64,000 nt of DNA from Aplidium turbinatum (GCA_918807975.1 OU964918.1:45120477-45184476), one strand, 5' to 3'; positions 1 through 12,747 are shown, numbered from the stretch's first letter. The notes: a model not told the origin generated them from the sequence alone. Translations and numbers: made by a program.

Positions 1-2721
1 TTTCAAGGGTTCATAACTTGATTCAACGAGTTTCTCTTTCATTTGCCCGTTCTGACAGACTTCATTTAACTACCGTACCGCTAGGTAACTAGGCAATCGT
101 CGGCTAACTACCGCCTCCAACTTTTGTGATCGAAGATACCATCCGCACCAAATGAATGTGTTGGACTAATTCATAAGCAACAACACTTGAGCAAATAGAA
201 ACTTCGCTCCAAAGTGAAAACTCTTTTTTTCTTCCTTTGCACGTATCTAAAACTATCAACATAAAGCTTCCAATGACCAAAGGAGCCTTCTCATTCAGTA
301 TTCAGATTTCCACAATTGAACATGAGTTGCAGTGGCGCTACGATGTCGTGGACAAGTTAAGCTAAACTTTCCGCCAAGGTGCGCTGCGAAGGCGTTTAGT
401 TGAGTGCAACGACTGTTTGGCGGATAAGACTTCATTCTGTCGGATTGTTTCAAAGCAAGGTGGCAGCAATAGGCCTACCAACAAAATCATGTGCACTTGC
501 GGTTGGTTCAAGTTCTTACAAATTTCTTTTTTTACATGCAAAAATAAAAATTATCTTAAAAATGCAACAATTTCGGAACAACTGGCCATGTTTATATTGT
601 GAGCTATCCTGTCAATGCTTTCGGTTTCTTATATTAAAAACCTCAGGGTAAATTTTAATTTTGAATTGTTTAGTACCGTACTACGTTCTACGTCACGTTG
701 TTTAACTGTTAAAATAGATCAAATTAAACAATGCAACCATGCTGTACCGATGTGGCAGACACTTCATATTTCCTTAAAATGTCATTTTTCATAAACCAAC
801 GGAGAAGGGAAAACTGCTTAGCTACTCGCCCAGTAAATAATAACTTATTGGTGGATAATGCTGATTGCGTCGATGAAAATGTCACCCAACATTTATACTT
901 ACAGTACCCTAGGCTACCCATTGACAATGTTGGCAAATGTTTGTATTAAAAACTCAAAATGATCAAGGCCATGAAGACCCCATCAAATATTTTTCAAAGC
1001 TGTTTAGAAATATTATCGAATATTAATAGTATTAATAAATATTAAATAAAGGTTTTGACAAGATAGGAAATCAATATTTCTAAAGTCGACTTTTTTTAGT
1101 AGTCCACGGATATGCTGCCGTTGCTGCGTAGCCTCAAACCATGAGTAAACTAGTTAAGTAAGCATCACTACATACATACTGCCTACACCGCAAACCAAGA
1201 AATTTTATTACGGCAACAGTAACGTGTTGATAAACATAAAGATTAAAAAAAAGTTTTTGAAAGCAAATGCAATCGATTGACGTTTTTGTTGGCACATAGC
1301 TCACCTTATCGCGGCAAAGTTTCACCGTTAGATGCCGCAAAAGATCTACAGTCCGTTTTAAAGCCTAAAAGTTCAGTTCAGTTTGTTTTTATTTCTGTCC
1401 ATCACAACAAAAAACAATATATGACAAACATAGCAGAGGTCTAGAAAAAGGTAGAAGCGACAAAACGCGTACGTTATAGCGTGCATGATACCAAAGCAGG
1501 ACAAACAGTTTAAAATATGGCACGGTCGCAACACCTTAGCTATCAGCTAAAAGCTGTCACGGTGAGATGTGAAGCTAAATTCTCGCAACACAAATCACTG
1601 CGATCTCTTTCAATCATCCGCTGCAACGTTCATACGCAAAAGCAAAGACTGGTACAAAAGGTAAAAAAAGCAGCGCAAAGAGTTTGGCGCAATGTAATGG
1701 TAAAAAACAAATGTGGAATCAAATATGTCAATGCCAGTTGAAAATGGGTGCAGGCTGCGGAGAAATACAACAACAATATTTTTAAATTTCCGTTAAATAG
1801 CATATAGCCTTACAGTCATCTTAATTGTCACACCTTCAAATGATGAAGCAAATTTCTGCTATCAAGCTATCTGAGTTATGATATACTTTTTATGATACTT
1901 GGTTTGATAAAACTTATAAACTTAATGAAGATACTTTTTTATGAAAAAAGTAGTTTCCTTGTAATCATAGATTTCACAACTCAGAAGTAGGCTAGCTGCT
2001 GACTGCTGTCTTTCCTCGCAATGTCTCGACACATCAAGTTTATCTTCATAACTAAAAAATGGATCATTGTCAAAGTGAACCGACTCAAGATTCGCACGAT
2101 ACAACACAATACAACTTTCCGTCCGTATTAACTGTACTTTCTGTGAGTGGTGATCCGGGACAATATTGGTGATTTGACATGAACAGTTTTCTCCGGCTCT
2201 GTTTTAATCTAAAAAAGCAACATCAGCAATTTATTACTTTTATAAATTTTTATGCAGCTGCTAAAATTAGTTTTGACTGGTATGTGCAAACAAAGCGTGG
2301 TTAAACAAAGGTATATGATAAAATAAATTAATCAGCTTAAATATAACCTAATAGAGAGAAGGCATTGTATGCGCCCTAAATGTTTAAACAGTTTGGTTTA
2401 CCAGAATCCACCATTGTCTTTCCGTAGTACCTTCTGTTTAAATAACAGAAGAATCAGTGGTAAAACTAAACCACCTTATATGGACGTATTTTAAAATCCG
2501 CTGCGATATCAAGCTGAGCTGGATGCACCATTGGTGGATCTTGTAAGCAGCCGACCAAACTATTTGTCTAATAAGATAATCTACGATCAGTTGAGTTTTT
2601 CGATAAGTGTCGAAGTGACGTCAATTTGAGCATTGTGCAGGAATGGAGGTTCTCACACCACTCGGCCATGTAGCCGATGGGTGAGTGTTTGATTGACAAA
2701 TGAAGTGTAATCATATAAAGC
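1..2721. other. Non-coding stretch, no gene recognised
   Basis: Only short open frames (under 85 codons) are present, none with a recognisable domain or a convincing exon. The sequence is AT-rich with no clear element ends. An imperfect self-complementary patch around 2395-2475 is too weak to call. Confidence 0.6.
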
Positions 2722-3034
2722 CTTATAGGCAGAGTTGCCATACCGTCCTTATTTCTAAGATTTGTCCTTATTTTAAAGGGCAACGTCTTAGAAAAAATTA
2801 ATTGTCCTTTTTTCTAAGAAATGTCCTTGTTTTTGACTTGAATCCTTATTTTTTCTTATTTTTAGCAATTACAAATCTTCTATCTATTTTTGAGAATATA
2901 TCAATTAATGGTATCACTTTGTCTGACTTTGATAAGCATCCAACATTCCAACACACATCAACTGGACCCTGCTAAGAGATCAAACAATTGAGTATGAGAA
3001 AGTTAAGAGGTAAGCGAAGCAAATTGCTCCACCA

Positions 3035-3262
3035 ATGGTAATGAAGCATGAGTTGTTCGGTGAGGTCTCGGCTGTCATTGCTCTGCTCAAGAATATTCCA
3101 GATGTTGTGTTCCGTAAGAATGAACCTGAGGACAAGTGGATAAAGATCTTTACTAGAGACAAATCTTTGCCGTTGCTCTACAAGCTGGTTAGCGTCATCG
3201 TCTCTCTCCCGGTCAGTAATGCGTTTGTGGAGCAGGTGTTCTCCCTTGTTTCGGCTCAGTGA
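3035..3262 (+). pseudogene. hAT transposase C-terminal fragment
   Basis: The reading frame ends with a segment of the type LPVSNAFVEQVFSLVSAQ followed by a stop. This matches the hAT C-terminal dimerisation region, where a conserved small-residue/Glu pattern followed by FS is typical. The upstream part (EDKWIKIFTRDKSLPLLYKL) fits the preceding helices. Only this end of the transposase is present. The sister copy carries the same region around 13690-13910, so the fragment was already part of the family's shortened form before these insertions. Confidence 0.7.
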
Positions 3263-3708
3263 ACCAAAAAAAGAAACATACTTAGTGAAATCTCTGCTAC
3301 AAGTAAAGGTAAGCCTAGATGCACGCGAGCTGTCATGAGATGCAGGAAGTATTTTCTACGAAGAAGAAATGGATGGAACAGATTGTTTTTGGCAAAAACT
3401 ATGGCATACAGTGGCGTATCCTGGTGGGTTGAGCAAGGGAAGCAATAAAACTCGTGGGGGAATAGAGCGTGCCGAAGGCACGTGTTTTCTAGGGGGTCCG
3501 GGGGCATGCTCCCCCGGAAAATTTTTGCAAAATTACACTCAAATAATGAATTATACTGCTTTCTGGAAACACTTTTAGGGTAATTTTTGTATGAAATTTA
3601 TTAGCAGATAAACAGCTATTAACTTATTAAAGGTAGCTCTTACACACGAACGGGCAAAGGGCAGAAATGCGACTATAATTAGAGAACACCAAAAACTCAG
3701 CTACAAAG

Positions 3709-4018
3709 TCAAGTATAGCTTAGACCTCACATATCCTGTCTTATTCCAAAGTCTATCCAGCCAGGATAACAGTGTAAAGCCAACATTTGGCTCCCCGGCA
3801 ACAAGACTTCAACAATCGGAAACTTCACTCCGTCAATCTCGGTGACCGGACCTGCGTCAGTGATTCAAAGCCTCTACAAGTATGCGAAACTGCCAGGATT
3901 AAGCTCTGCAAGAAGCTTTCCCAGTCCGAGGATAAAGATTCAATCAACCAATCTTACAAGGCCGATATTATAACCATAACAGTGCCCTAGATTTTCTCAT
4001 TACATAGCTCACTGGCAC
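3709..4018 (+). repeat. SINE-like repeat piece inserted in the second-level hAT
   Basis: Compared with the related element at 8376-8766, about 310 bases are extra here. About 3785-3965 of it matches a dispersed family also found at 20527-20645, 25670-25870, 38320-38830 and 41164-41400. Shared landmarks are a CAACAAnACTTCAACAATCGGAAA-like segment, 'ATCTCGGTGACCGG', 'TACAAGTATGCGAAACT', 'CAGTCCGAGGATAAAGATTC' and a tail of repeated CCAA. The insertion limits are approximate. Confidence 0.6.
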
Positions 4019-4294
4019 AACATCCAACAGAGCAGAGTTGCCAGACTATGAAAAAGTCTTAAAGCCAAAATAATACAAAGAAAAGGCCAAAACAAGGAAA
4101 ATATCAGACAAAAAAGGCCAAATGGATATATTTACCTGTTTCTATTAAAAATAATAAAATTTACATATATATTTTATAACTTGTAGTGAATTTTAACAAA
4201 TTGTAGCAAAAATAATTCTGAAGGTAGCCCAAAAAATAGCAAGTTAGCCTATAAAAGTAGCGGATGAGTTTTGATCCGCCACATTACGAGTATT

Positions 4295-4814
4295 TGGTCA
4301 CAGCGGTAAACCATAATCTTTTCGTGGGAAAATTTTAACATAAAGTTCCCGAATCCGTTCGTCTGTATATAATGACCGAAGAAACACACACTTGAACTTC
4401 TTTTCAAACAGTGTATTTCTGTAAAATTAGCCCGCGGCTATCGAAATGGGGTGCAACGCGATACACCTCTAAAACTGTCACTACGATACAGATTACTTGG
4501 ATAAAAGACGGAGAATTTGTCCAGCTAGCAAGCACCAAATAAACCAGTTAAATGTGCGACCGACTTCCAACAAACAACTTCGAGAATGAATCAGAAAAAT
4601 TTGTGATAACTCAAAGGCACGCCAGCAGTAGCGCGACGCAACATTTCATGTCCAAACAGGTTTCAACTGAAACAGGTTTAAACAGGCATGACACGAGTCT
4701 TACGGACGATGGTGCAATTTTGGCTTATGTTTTAGGAATTTCCATGACGTAAGATTCAGTAGACTTGAACGGTTTTTATATGACGTTTGACCAGGCGAAC
4801 AACCGTCTGGAACA
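4295..4814 (-). repeat. 3' LTR of the BEL/Pao element
   Basis: This 520-bp copy matches 12228-12747 with 6 differences. It is the 3' LTR because the coding parts read on the - strand. A 66-codon open frame inside each LTR is just LTR sequence and not a gene. Confidence 0.92.
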
Positions 4815-7589
4815 TAGCGACCCCTAGTTATGACAGTCTGACATGGCATAACTAAAAAAGAATTGACGACAATTGTGAGCCAATGAATAAAAACACATGA
4901 TACACAAATTGTTTGAATCACTCACGTTTAAGTTAATACGCAAATACAAAGGGCATGCAAAGAATGAACAGCAATAAGAATAAACACGACGATACATGAC
5001 CATAGGTAGTAGGTACACGCAAAAAATGACGCTATCTACAATGGTTGCGATAATAACCGACTGTTCTGGGCTCAGACAAGTGTCGGCCACCGCAGACAAA
5101 ACCAGGCTCAAACCCTAACACTTAGGTGTTCTTTACGGGGGCGAGGCACGAAATATCCCTCAACACATAGTCTACTTTCACTTTCCCCGTACTCTCATCA
5201 TAGTTGCAGACGGCAACTTTAGCTCTACGAACCACAGGCTTCCCTTTCCTAATTTGTGGAACTACCTCATGCACCCTCCCAAGTTGATACTTCCCACGTT
5301 TACCAATGTCCTGGAGAGAACCTACCACTACAAGTTGACCAGGCTCCATATTTTCGGCCATTTTTTCCGGCCCTGAAGACCTGGCAAGTAAAAATCGATC
5401 CATTTACTCCAAAACTGCTGAGAAAGTGACAAATTGAACCGATAATCCCTTCTTAGTTGGTCACGATCATGTGGTTGCCCAACAGCACAGTATGGGTCTA
5501 AGTATGGGGTCAAAAGTGAGGCAGGGGTGATGACAGTAAAATCCCTAGGGTCGTCACTCAAAGGTACCAAAGGGCGTTCGTTCACGATCCGAACGGCACT
5601 ACTGGTGTACGTAAGCAGTTCAATAAAATTGGACTTACGAATTGAAGAGTCCAAAATGTGAAAAAATGCGATTTTAAATTGTTTTACCATTGCCTCCCAG
5701 GCGCCACCTTGATTCGAAGCATCACTAAACCCATGCAATTGATATGAAACAATAGCATCCGGACTGCACACACCAGAGTTTGCAAAATACCATCTCGGTA
5801 ACGAAAAATCCTTAAGCAGGTCCAAAGAGCGAAGCCACGACTCCCACTCTTTAACAAAGCTATCAGGGACCTCGGTGTCCCAATCAAACTTGTCTATCGC
5901 CAATTGCTGAAGTATAAGGCGTGCTTTTAGAAAAAATGGCGCTCCAAAGCCTAGCGGATCAAAATTTTGTCCAAGCTGACTGAGCATACTTCGGCGCGTG
6001 TGTTTAGCTAAGGGCTTTAAGGAACATGCGATACGCATCTCGTCAGACTCGGTTTGCCACACACAACCCAATGTCTTCGCTGATGGCAAAGTCATATTTT
6101 CAGTCTGAAAGTCAATGTCACGAATCAAAGGTGAAAGCATCTCATTATCCAAATTTGACAAGACAATCATAGCCTCCTTGTTAGCACTCCACTTACCAAG
6201 TTTAAACCCACGGCTATCAAACAAAGCAATTGATTCATGAGTGATTTGCTGAGCTTCCTCTAAGCTATCAGCCGAAAATATAAAATCATCCATGTACATA
6301 TTAGTTGCAATATTGCAGAGAGTCAATTCACCAGCACTGCTGGGATTCTGCTCGATCATTTTCTTTATAGCCAAGCAAGCGATATACGGGCTACTCTTTA
6401 TTCCCCAAGGGTGTACACAAAAACGAAATGGTACCATCCTACCATTTTCAAGGTCATCATCTTCAAACCACAATATACGAAACAAATCCCTTTGCGACTC
6501 AGGTAACTTTATTTGAAAGAAGCATTTAGTCACATCAGCCATGAGACCAAATCTACCAAGCCGAAATCTAGCCAAGACATCTACCAGAGGGTTTAACAAG
6601 TCAGGACCCGAAAACATTACATCATTAACACAAGTTCCTCGAAATTCAGACTTGCCATCGTAAACAATGCGCTTTTTTAATTGTGACGTAACAAAGTATG
6701 GTAAATACCATTCAAATCCCTTGACATTTCCTGCTTCACCAGTACGCTCAATATAGCCATTTGATTTAAGATCTTTCATGGTGTCAGTAAGGAAATCACG
6801 AAGTTCAGGTTGTTTTAAAGCCTTCTTCCTTAAAGCAGCAACTCTATCTGACGCCAACACAAAATTGTTAGGTAGATCAATATCTTCCTTCAACGGAACA
6901 GGTATCTCAAATCGACCATCTTTCAACTCAATATTCGGTTCAACAAGTTCTCTAGCCAACTTATCATTGCGAGACAATTCACAGGTTTCATTTTGCAACG
7001 TCAAATCCTGAATGACTTTATTCAGGTCTGCTATTTCCATATCACGAGACTCAATTTTACGCTGAAAGCCAGAGATGACATCCGACTCTGAAGACGTCTG
7101 CACTCTGCACACTTTAGCAACGCTTTCTTCTAAGGGTGACTTACCACCACAAGCCAACCAACCGAGAGGAGTGAGTAAAGCATGCGGTTCACTACGATTT
7201 TCACCAACACGTTCTTCTTTTGCCCACATCAAATAAGCGTTGTCGTTGCCAATCAGTACATCTACAGTACTACAATCAAGCCCGCAACCAGGGGGGGGCA
7301 TTGGGGGCATTTGCCCCCCCGAAATTTTTTGAAAAAATTTTCAGCGTTCTATGCAGTATGAAATGTAGCCTACTATGAATAGACGTACGTCGTACACGTA
7401 CAGCCATACTGTAGAGTGTAGACCATAGGTGTAGCCAGGGGGGGGCGAAAGGGGCCATGGCCCCCCCAAAATTTTTAAAGCTTGAATTCCGAAGTTGAGC
7501 GCTTTGTTGAAAATATAACAAAATTTGTAGAAATTTATAACGTTTTTCAAGACATCTGGCTATGAACACCACAAGGACTTGTTTTAGAC

Positions 7590-8346
7590 CAGTGGTTCTC
7601 AACCTTTTTTCTTTCGTGGCCCATTTTTGTTTGCATAAAAGTTCTGTGGCCCATTCAGTTTTTATGTAAGAAAAAAATTACAAAACAGGTTTATAAACAA
7701 AAGCAGCAGAACATTGCCTTTAGAATGTTGCTGGAATCCCCTTGTTGAATCCAGGCGCTGACGCTTCACAGTATCTTCTTTTCATTAAAAAAAATTCACA
7801 TCTTCATCCTTCTCCTTGTAATTTGGATGACTAAGAACCTTACAACATAATACGCATTGTCCTTTTTCTTCCCTGTTATCAAAAATTGATGTAGGCTGCA
7901 TACTGAATGTAATTTTTATCAAACTTAAAGCTTCAAATACTGTATTGTCAATTTCTCCCCAAAATAATCCACAAAACAAAATGCTGCACGTACTAAAAAC
8001 GCGGATCTGCAGAAGTTCAACAAGGCTACCGCTTATAAAGATGGCTTAATTGTAACCACAAAGTAGTAGTCTATTACATCATACAGTGTTGTAAAAACTG
8101 AGTTGATGTAAAACTGTACTGTATGTTGCAATAATTAGATAGAATGATGATTGCCACTTTGTAGCTAAAAACAGCAGCATCATTCATTGTAACTAAACAA
8201 ACACACAAGTGTAAAATTGACTATAATGACAAAATGAAACAAAATGTTTCAATAAATCTTTCAATTTTTAAAATATGTCTGTGGCCCACATCAAAATGCT
8301 TCTATGGCCCACCAGTGAGCCATGGCCCACTGGTTGAGAACCGCTG
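7590..8346. mobile_element. Charlie-like hAT MITE, deepest layer of the first nest
   Basis: The ends are CAGTGGTTCTCAACC and the inverted GGTTGAGAACCGCTG, the classic Charlie-type hAT end. The 8-bp duplication TTTTAGAC lies at 7582-7589 and 8347-8354. The element is 757 bp with no recognisable coding region. Segments near each end repeat 'GTGGCCCAnn' in inverted order, as often seen in this group. Confidence 0.9.
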
Positions 8347-8375
8347 TTTTAGACACACAGAAAGACACCAATAAA

Positions 8376-8766
8376 TTTTGCAAATCGTAAATCGCGCAAA
8401 ATTTACTCGATTTACGTTTCTTTTAACTAATTTGTGGAAGCAATTTCAGAATGGCTTACTCTGTTGGGTTTTTGTGTAGCTAAGTTTTTGGTGTTCTCTA
8501 ATTTTATCCGCAGATTTTGCCCGTTCGTGTGTAAGAGCTACCTTTAATAAGTTAATAGCTGTTTATCTGCTAATAAATTTCATACAAATATTATCCTAAA
8601 AGTGTTTCCAGAAAGCGCTATATTACATTATTTGAGTGTAATTTTGCAAAAAATTTCCGTGGGAGCATGCCCCCGGACGCCCCTAGAATACGCGTGCGTT
8701 CGGCACGCTCTCACCCCCACCAGTTTCATTGCTTCCCCTTGCTTAACCCACCAGGATACGCCACTG
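8376..8766 (-). mobile_element. Reverse-oriented hAT piece related to the 3409-13244 element
   Basis: Read on the - strand it begins at 8766 with CAGTGGCGTATCCTGG. It follows the same course as 3409-3705 and then 12900-12980, including GCAGATAAACAGCTATTAA and TAGTTAAAAGAAACGTAAAT. The second inverted end is not found, so it may be truncated. It is a useful reference for the uninterrupted family. Confidence 0.7.
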
Positions 8767-11727
8767 CACATCAGGTGGCGATGTCTTAAATCAAACACTT
8801 TGTCGTTCTCTTCAATTCATCAAATATTTGGCCCCTCCAATTTTTTTTTCCTGGCTACGCCACTGGTGTAGACTATCGAAACCGAAAGTAGGCTACGCTG
8901 GTTGGAAGCCATGCTAACGATTTTGTTTGTGGACATTAACATAAAAATGTCACAATGCATCATTTTAATGTTTGTTCTTTGATAAAAATTAAATGCCCCC
9001 CCCGAAAATATTTGCTGGTTGCGGGCCTGACTACAATCATTCAAATGAAACATATTCACGTCATGAAAATGACGGAAACCATTTAAATCTTGTTTATGCG
9101 GTAAAGTTTTAACATCGTCAGCCCAAGCTGGGTTAACCACCGAAGTTATATCACAAAACAGTTCATCTGTCTCTAACGACTGGATGTTGAGTTTGACAAG
9201 GTCAGCACAAGTAGCTTTCTGACCAGCCAGGGTATCCATTTTAAACGACGCTTTATCGTACGGTTTAAGATCAAGTTCACACACCAAATCACTCGAAACA
9301 AACGTCAACTGCGAACCAGGATCATGCTGACAATACACCAACTTCGATTTGCCAGTCATTGGATTCAAAACACGAGCAGCAGTAACGCGGTTAAAAGCTG
9401 CTTTAACATTTCCAATCTTAACATTACGCACAGGAACTCTGGCACGAGCATCATCTTTCCCAACAGAATCCAGAGAATCATGTGACGTCACATAAAAATC
9501 ATGCAGAAGAAAATAGTGTTTCCTATCGTTGTTAGGCCCACACTTACGACAGTTATTTGCATGAAGGCAATCCTTAACCATATGCTGGCGCAAACAATTC
9601 AAGCATTTGCCAGCTTTCACAATGACATCTCTCCGATCTTTAGGTGTCAAGCGCAAAAATTCTTTACAATTAGACAAAAAATGATATTCAACTTGACCAC
9701 GTGACGAACAACAAATGCATGCCGGTAGGTTTTTACGTCTGGCTTCACCACCGCGCGGTGCGCCAACAACAGTCGAGTACTGCGAACTCCCTGACATCAC
9801 ATCATCATGGGGTTTTACGGACGTCTGCCTAACCGGACATGAAGGCAATTTTCCTTTGCCAAACTTTTTAAATTGCTGCGACTCACCAGAATCGCCCATT
9901 AGCATAATGCTAAAATCAGTCGACTTACGCGTTTCCTCCCGTACTACAAATTCAAACAAACTCTGAAAAGTAGGCTCATCAGTGCCACCATACTGATCAC
10001 ATAAAAAGTCAAGATAACGCTGCTTAGCGTCAAACGGGAGTCGCTTAGCCAAATCCAAAACAAAACGTCCTTCCAATTTGTCACGCTGACCATAAGCTTG
10101 CGCGTAAAGCAAACACTGCGATAATTCATCTTTAAACTCTTTCAGATCACTGGAAGAGGTCGAAGTCAATTTGCTACCATAGCGATACTTTCTAATTTCT
10201 GGTTCTGCGAAAAGACCTCCACGAACCCCAAAACGCTGGGACAAGCGAGCTAACGACATTTCTATCTTGGTTCCTCTGACAAGCCAGGGGTGTCAGAAAC
10301 CAAACTAGCAATCGTTTGCGCAGCTGTCCTAACACAAGCTGCTTGTAACAAAGTCAAACGAGTCCCCTTAAAGGGCGAAGCTGCCATCAAGGCCGTAACA
10401 CGATTTTTGAAGAAGATAAATGGCATATTATTACTATCGTAACCAATCAAGGCCGCCTTATCGAAAAACGTCCTACTATTTTGGTATTCAAAAAAGCAAT
10501 CCTGCTGTTGAGAACTCGATTTAGCGGGAGAAGACAAGCTATATCCCTTAAGGGGCTGAGTGGGCTCAGTCACGTGCACAGCCCGATCACGATCCTCACA
10601 CACGTTAAAATCAGGAGACACGATAGGCTACGCCTCTCACAACCACCCAAATTACGTGTAGCTGGGCAATCAAAACCTAGCGGCGCAGAAAACTGTGAAG
10701 GGGGCAAAGCATTACTACTAATGGCGGCCCCGTGACCTGTACGCTCTGGGGGAGGAGTTCGGTTGTAATTCGCAGACCTTGGCTCTACAACATTCGGAAG
10801 ACCCTTAGCCGCGGCCCCGAGACCTCCTGAAACAGCTGGAAAACATGTGGATTGCCCTGGTCCACTCACAGGTTGAACGGGCGTTTGGAAAAGGTTAGGT
10901 AAATTAAACTGCGATTGATGTTCATTTCTGGAATGCCTAGAAGAGCCCTTCTTAGAGCTACGCCGAGAGCCCACCTCTGATCGATATTCAGCTAAAACTA
11001 CCTCTTTACGTTGTTCAGCCCTCAACTGAGCGTCTTTGAGTGCGAACTCAGCAGCTCTCGCTTCGGCTCTCGCGGCGGCCTCAGCTGCTCTCGCTTCGGC
11101 CTCAGCTCTCGCGGCAGCCTCAGCTCGAATGGCCTCAGCAGCTCTCGCGGCAGCCTCAGCAGCTCTCGCTTCGGCCTCAGCTTGTATCTGGAGCTCCTCT
11201 CGTCTTAGCTGCAGGTTAATTTGTGCCACTATCCGAGACGAAGTCCTAGACATCCTAGTGCTTACATTTGAGGCGCTATCCTCAGGATGTATGTCAGCAT
11301 CCAACATATCTGAGAACTCACTTTCTTTTTGTTCAAAGTTATTTTTTAACGAGTTAAATTCGGGATCTACCCTATCACGAAGTTCTGCCAAGATTGCAGA
11401 GTTAAAGATTTTAGTCAAAAGAGCATGGAAATGCCGTAATTCCTCTTTTAAAGTAGATAACTTAGATCTAAAAATTAACAGTTCCTGCTTATCACTCAAA
11501 GAACCTAGGGCTACAGAAAGTTCCCCAATTTCAGTCAAAATATCCCTTCTGACATGCCGGGCCTCTCGAACTGACTTAGCCTCATCGTTACTGGGCCCCT
11601 CCCCAGAATGGCCTGCCCGACCGCAAAGAACATCATCAGGCTTAAACTCAGTCGAGTCTACGGCGGTCGAGTCCTTGTCGCCACCGAGTGTAGACATATT
11701 AAATGTTGGGGCTAAATTTACCAATTA

Positions 11728-12227
11728 AAAAAATTACGTTACACAAGCACACAAAATTATTAGGCTACAGTAGTTATAAAAAACTTAACTGCAAAGACCG
11801 TAAAAATACAAAAAAGAATTTAAATGCACGATACCGTAGCTGTACGAGTATGAAGTCCTAAAGTCCACAAAACTTGCTTGGATTCTTCCACTTGAATCTA
11901 CAAGCACAGATGGATTGTCTTTTAATCTTCTTTCTTGCCAATGAATGTCAAAGTTATTTTTCTTCAGTACCAAACTGAGAAGAAATGTCTTTACTTTTCT
12001 TTGCTTCTGTAAGAGTGTAGACTACCAACCAACAAATCTTCTTTTATTATTTCTTGTACTTCTAAGTAGTTCTTCTGCACTAGCTGACAACAAACACATC
12101 GTTTATTTTTATGCCTTCAAGTGCTTCTTGGCCTACCAGCTAACAAGAACTCGCCTTTTATTTTTATTTTTTTGCTTTAATTTCTTCTTGACCTACCAAC
12201 TGACAAGAACTCGTCTTTTATTTTTTA
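11728..12227 (-). repeat. Leader of the BEL/Pao element with about four ~60-bp repeats
   Basis: Between the 5' LTR and the gag-like region no protein is seen. At about 12015-12227 a unit containing CTACCAACTGACAAGAACTC and a T-rich run recurs about four times with drift. This is probably an untranslated leader; a role for the repeats is not known. Confidence 0.6.
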
Positions 12228-12747
12228 TGGTCACAGCGGTAAACCATAATCTCTTCGTGGGAAAATTTTAACATAAAGTTCCCGAATCCGTTCGTCTGTA
12301 TATAATGACCGAAGAAACACACACTTGAACTTCTTTTCAAACAGTGTATTTCTGTAAAATTAGCTCGCGGCTATCGAAATGGGGTGCAACGCGATACACC
12401 TCTAAAACTGTCACTACGATACAGATTACTTGGATAAAAGACGGAGAATTTGTCCAGCTAGCAAGCACCAAATAAACCAGTTAAATGTGCGACCGACTTC
12501 CAACAAACAACTTCGAGAATGAATCAGAAAAATTTGTGATAACTCAAAGGCACGCCAGCAGTAGCGCGACGCAACATTTCATGTCCAAACAGGTTTCAAC
12601 TGAAACAGGTTTAAACAGGTTTGACACGAGTCTTACGGACGATGGTGCAATTTTGGCTCATGTTTTAGGAATTTCCATGACGTAAGATTCAGTAGACTTG
12701 AACGGTTTTTATATGACGTTTGACCAGGCGAACAATCGTCTGGAACA
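12228..12747 (-). repeat. 5' LTR of the BEL/Pao element
   Basis: It is the same length as the left LTR and ends in TG/CA. It is followed outward by the target duplication GTATT. Confidence 0.92.

Larger units (their letters stand above)
7424..8865. mobile_element. hAT element inserted in the previous hAT
   Basis: The ends are CATAGGTGTAGCCAGG and, inverted, CCTGGCTACGCCACTG. The 8-bp duplication GTGTAGAC lies at 7416-7423 and 8866-8873. The inner ends again carry a G/C tract (GGGGGGGCGAAAGGGGCC). No transposase is seen. Confidence 0.85.
7277..9029. mobile_element. hAT element inserted in the BEL/Pao element
   Basis: The ends are CAAGCCCGCAACCAG and, inverted, CTGGTTGCGGGCCTG. The 8-bp duplication ACTACAAT lies at 7269-7276 and 9030-9037. 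Just inside the ends are G-rich or C-rich tracts (GGGGGGGCATTGGGGGC at left, CCCCCCCCGAAAATAT at right). Without later insertions the element is only about 310 bp, so it is a MITE-like hAT derivative. It must be younger than the BEL/Pao insertion. Confidence 0.85.
5122..11724 (-). pseudogene. gag/pol-like internal region of the BEL/Pao element (broken)
   Basis: Parts in - strand order: a gag-like region starting near 11724, with an Ala/Glu/Arg-rich coiled-coil-like repeat (about 11030-11190); CCHC-type knuckles (about 9540-9720); an aspartic-protease-like region with the pattern CQHDPGSQLTFVS (about 9290-9340); a reverse transcriptase (about 6100-6950) with MADVTKCFFQIKLP and the catalytic-type MYMDDF; and a short domain near 5125-5400 (GQLVVVGSLQDIGKRGKYQL), typical of the end of BEL/Pao pol. 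The region is interrupted by the hAT stack at 7277-9029 and is not functional as it stands. Confidence 0.85.
4295..12747 (-). mobile_element. BEL/Pao LTR retroelement (broken)
   Basis: Two 520-bp LTRs (4295-4814 and 12228-12747), each TG...CA, enclose gag- and pol-like sequence on the - strand. The 5 bases GTATT flank both outer ends (4290-4294 and 12748-12752). Family placement rests on the gag region with CCHC-type knuckles, the aspartic-protease-like region, the BEL/Pao-type reverse transcriptase and the short basic domain at the pol end. The LTRs differ at 6 of 520 positions (about 1.2%), so the insertion is fairly young. The copy is broken, with about four or five breaks including nested DNA-transposon insertions. 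A purine-rich tract lies next to the 3' LTR (about 4815-4830). Confidence 0.9.

Noticed and set aside
2395-2475. Imperfect palindrome as a small foldback element
   Set aside because: Pairing is patchy and there is no target duplication.
3787-3990. Frame with similarity to the one at 25598-25882
   Set aside because: The shared residues come from the SINE repeat present at both sites, not from a protein family.
4552-4752. 66-codon frame repeated at 12485-12685
   Set aside because: Both lie wholly inside the two LTRs; their similarity is LTR identity, not a gene pair.
4838-4852. ACATGGCATAAC as a right-hand target duplication for the hAT starting at 3409
   Set aside because: This lies inside the LTR element; the better right end, with flanks that rejoin the sister copy, is at 13244.
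11036-11728. 230-codon + strand open frame rich in Ala and Ser
   Set aside because: It is the antisense shadow of the repeat-rich gag-like region on the - strand.
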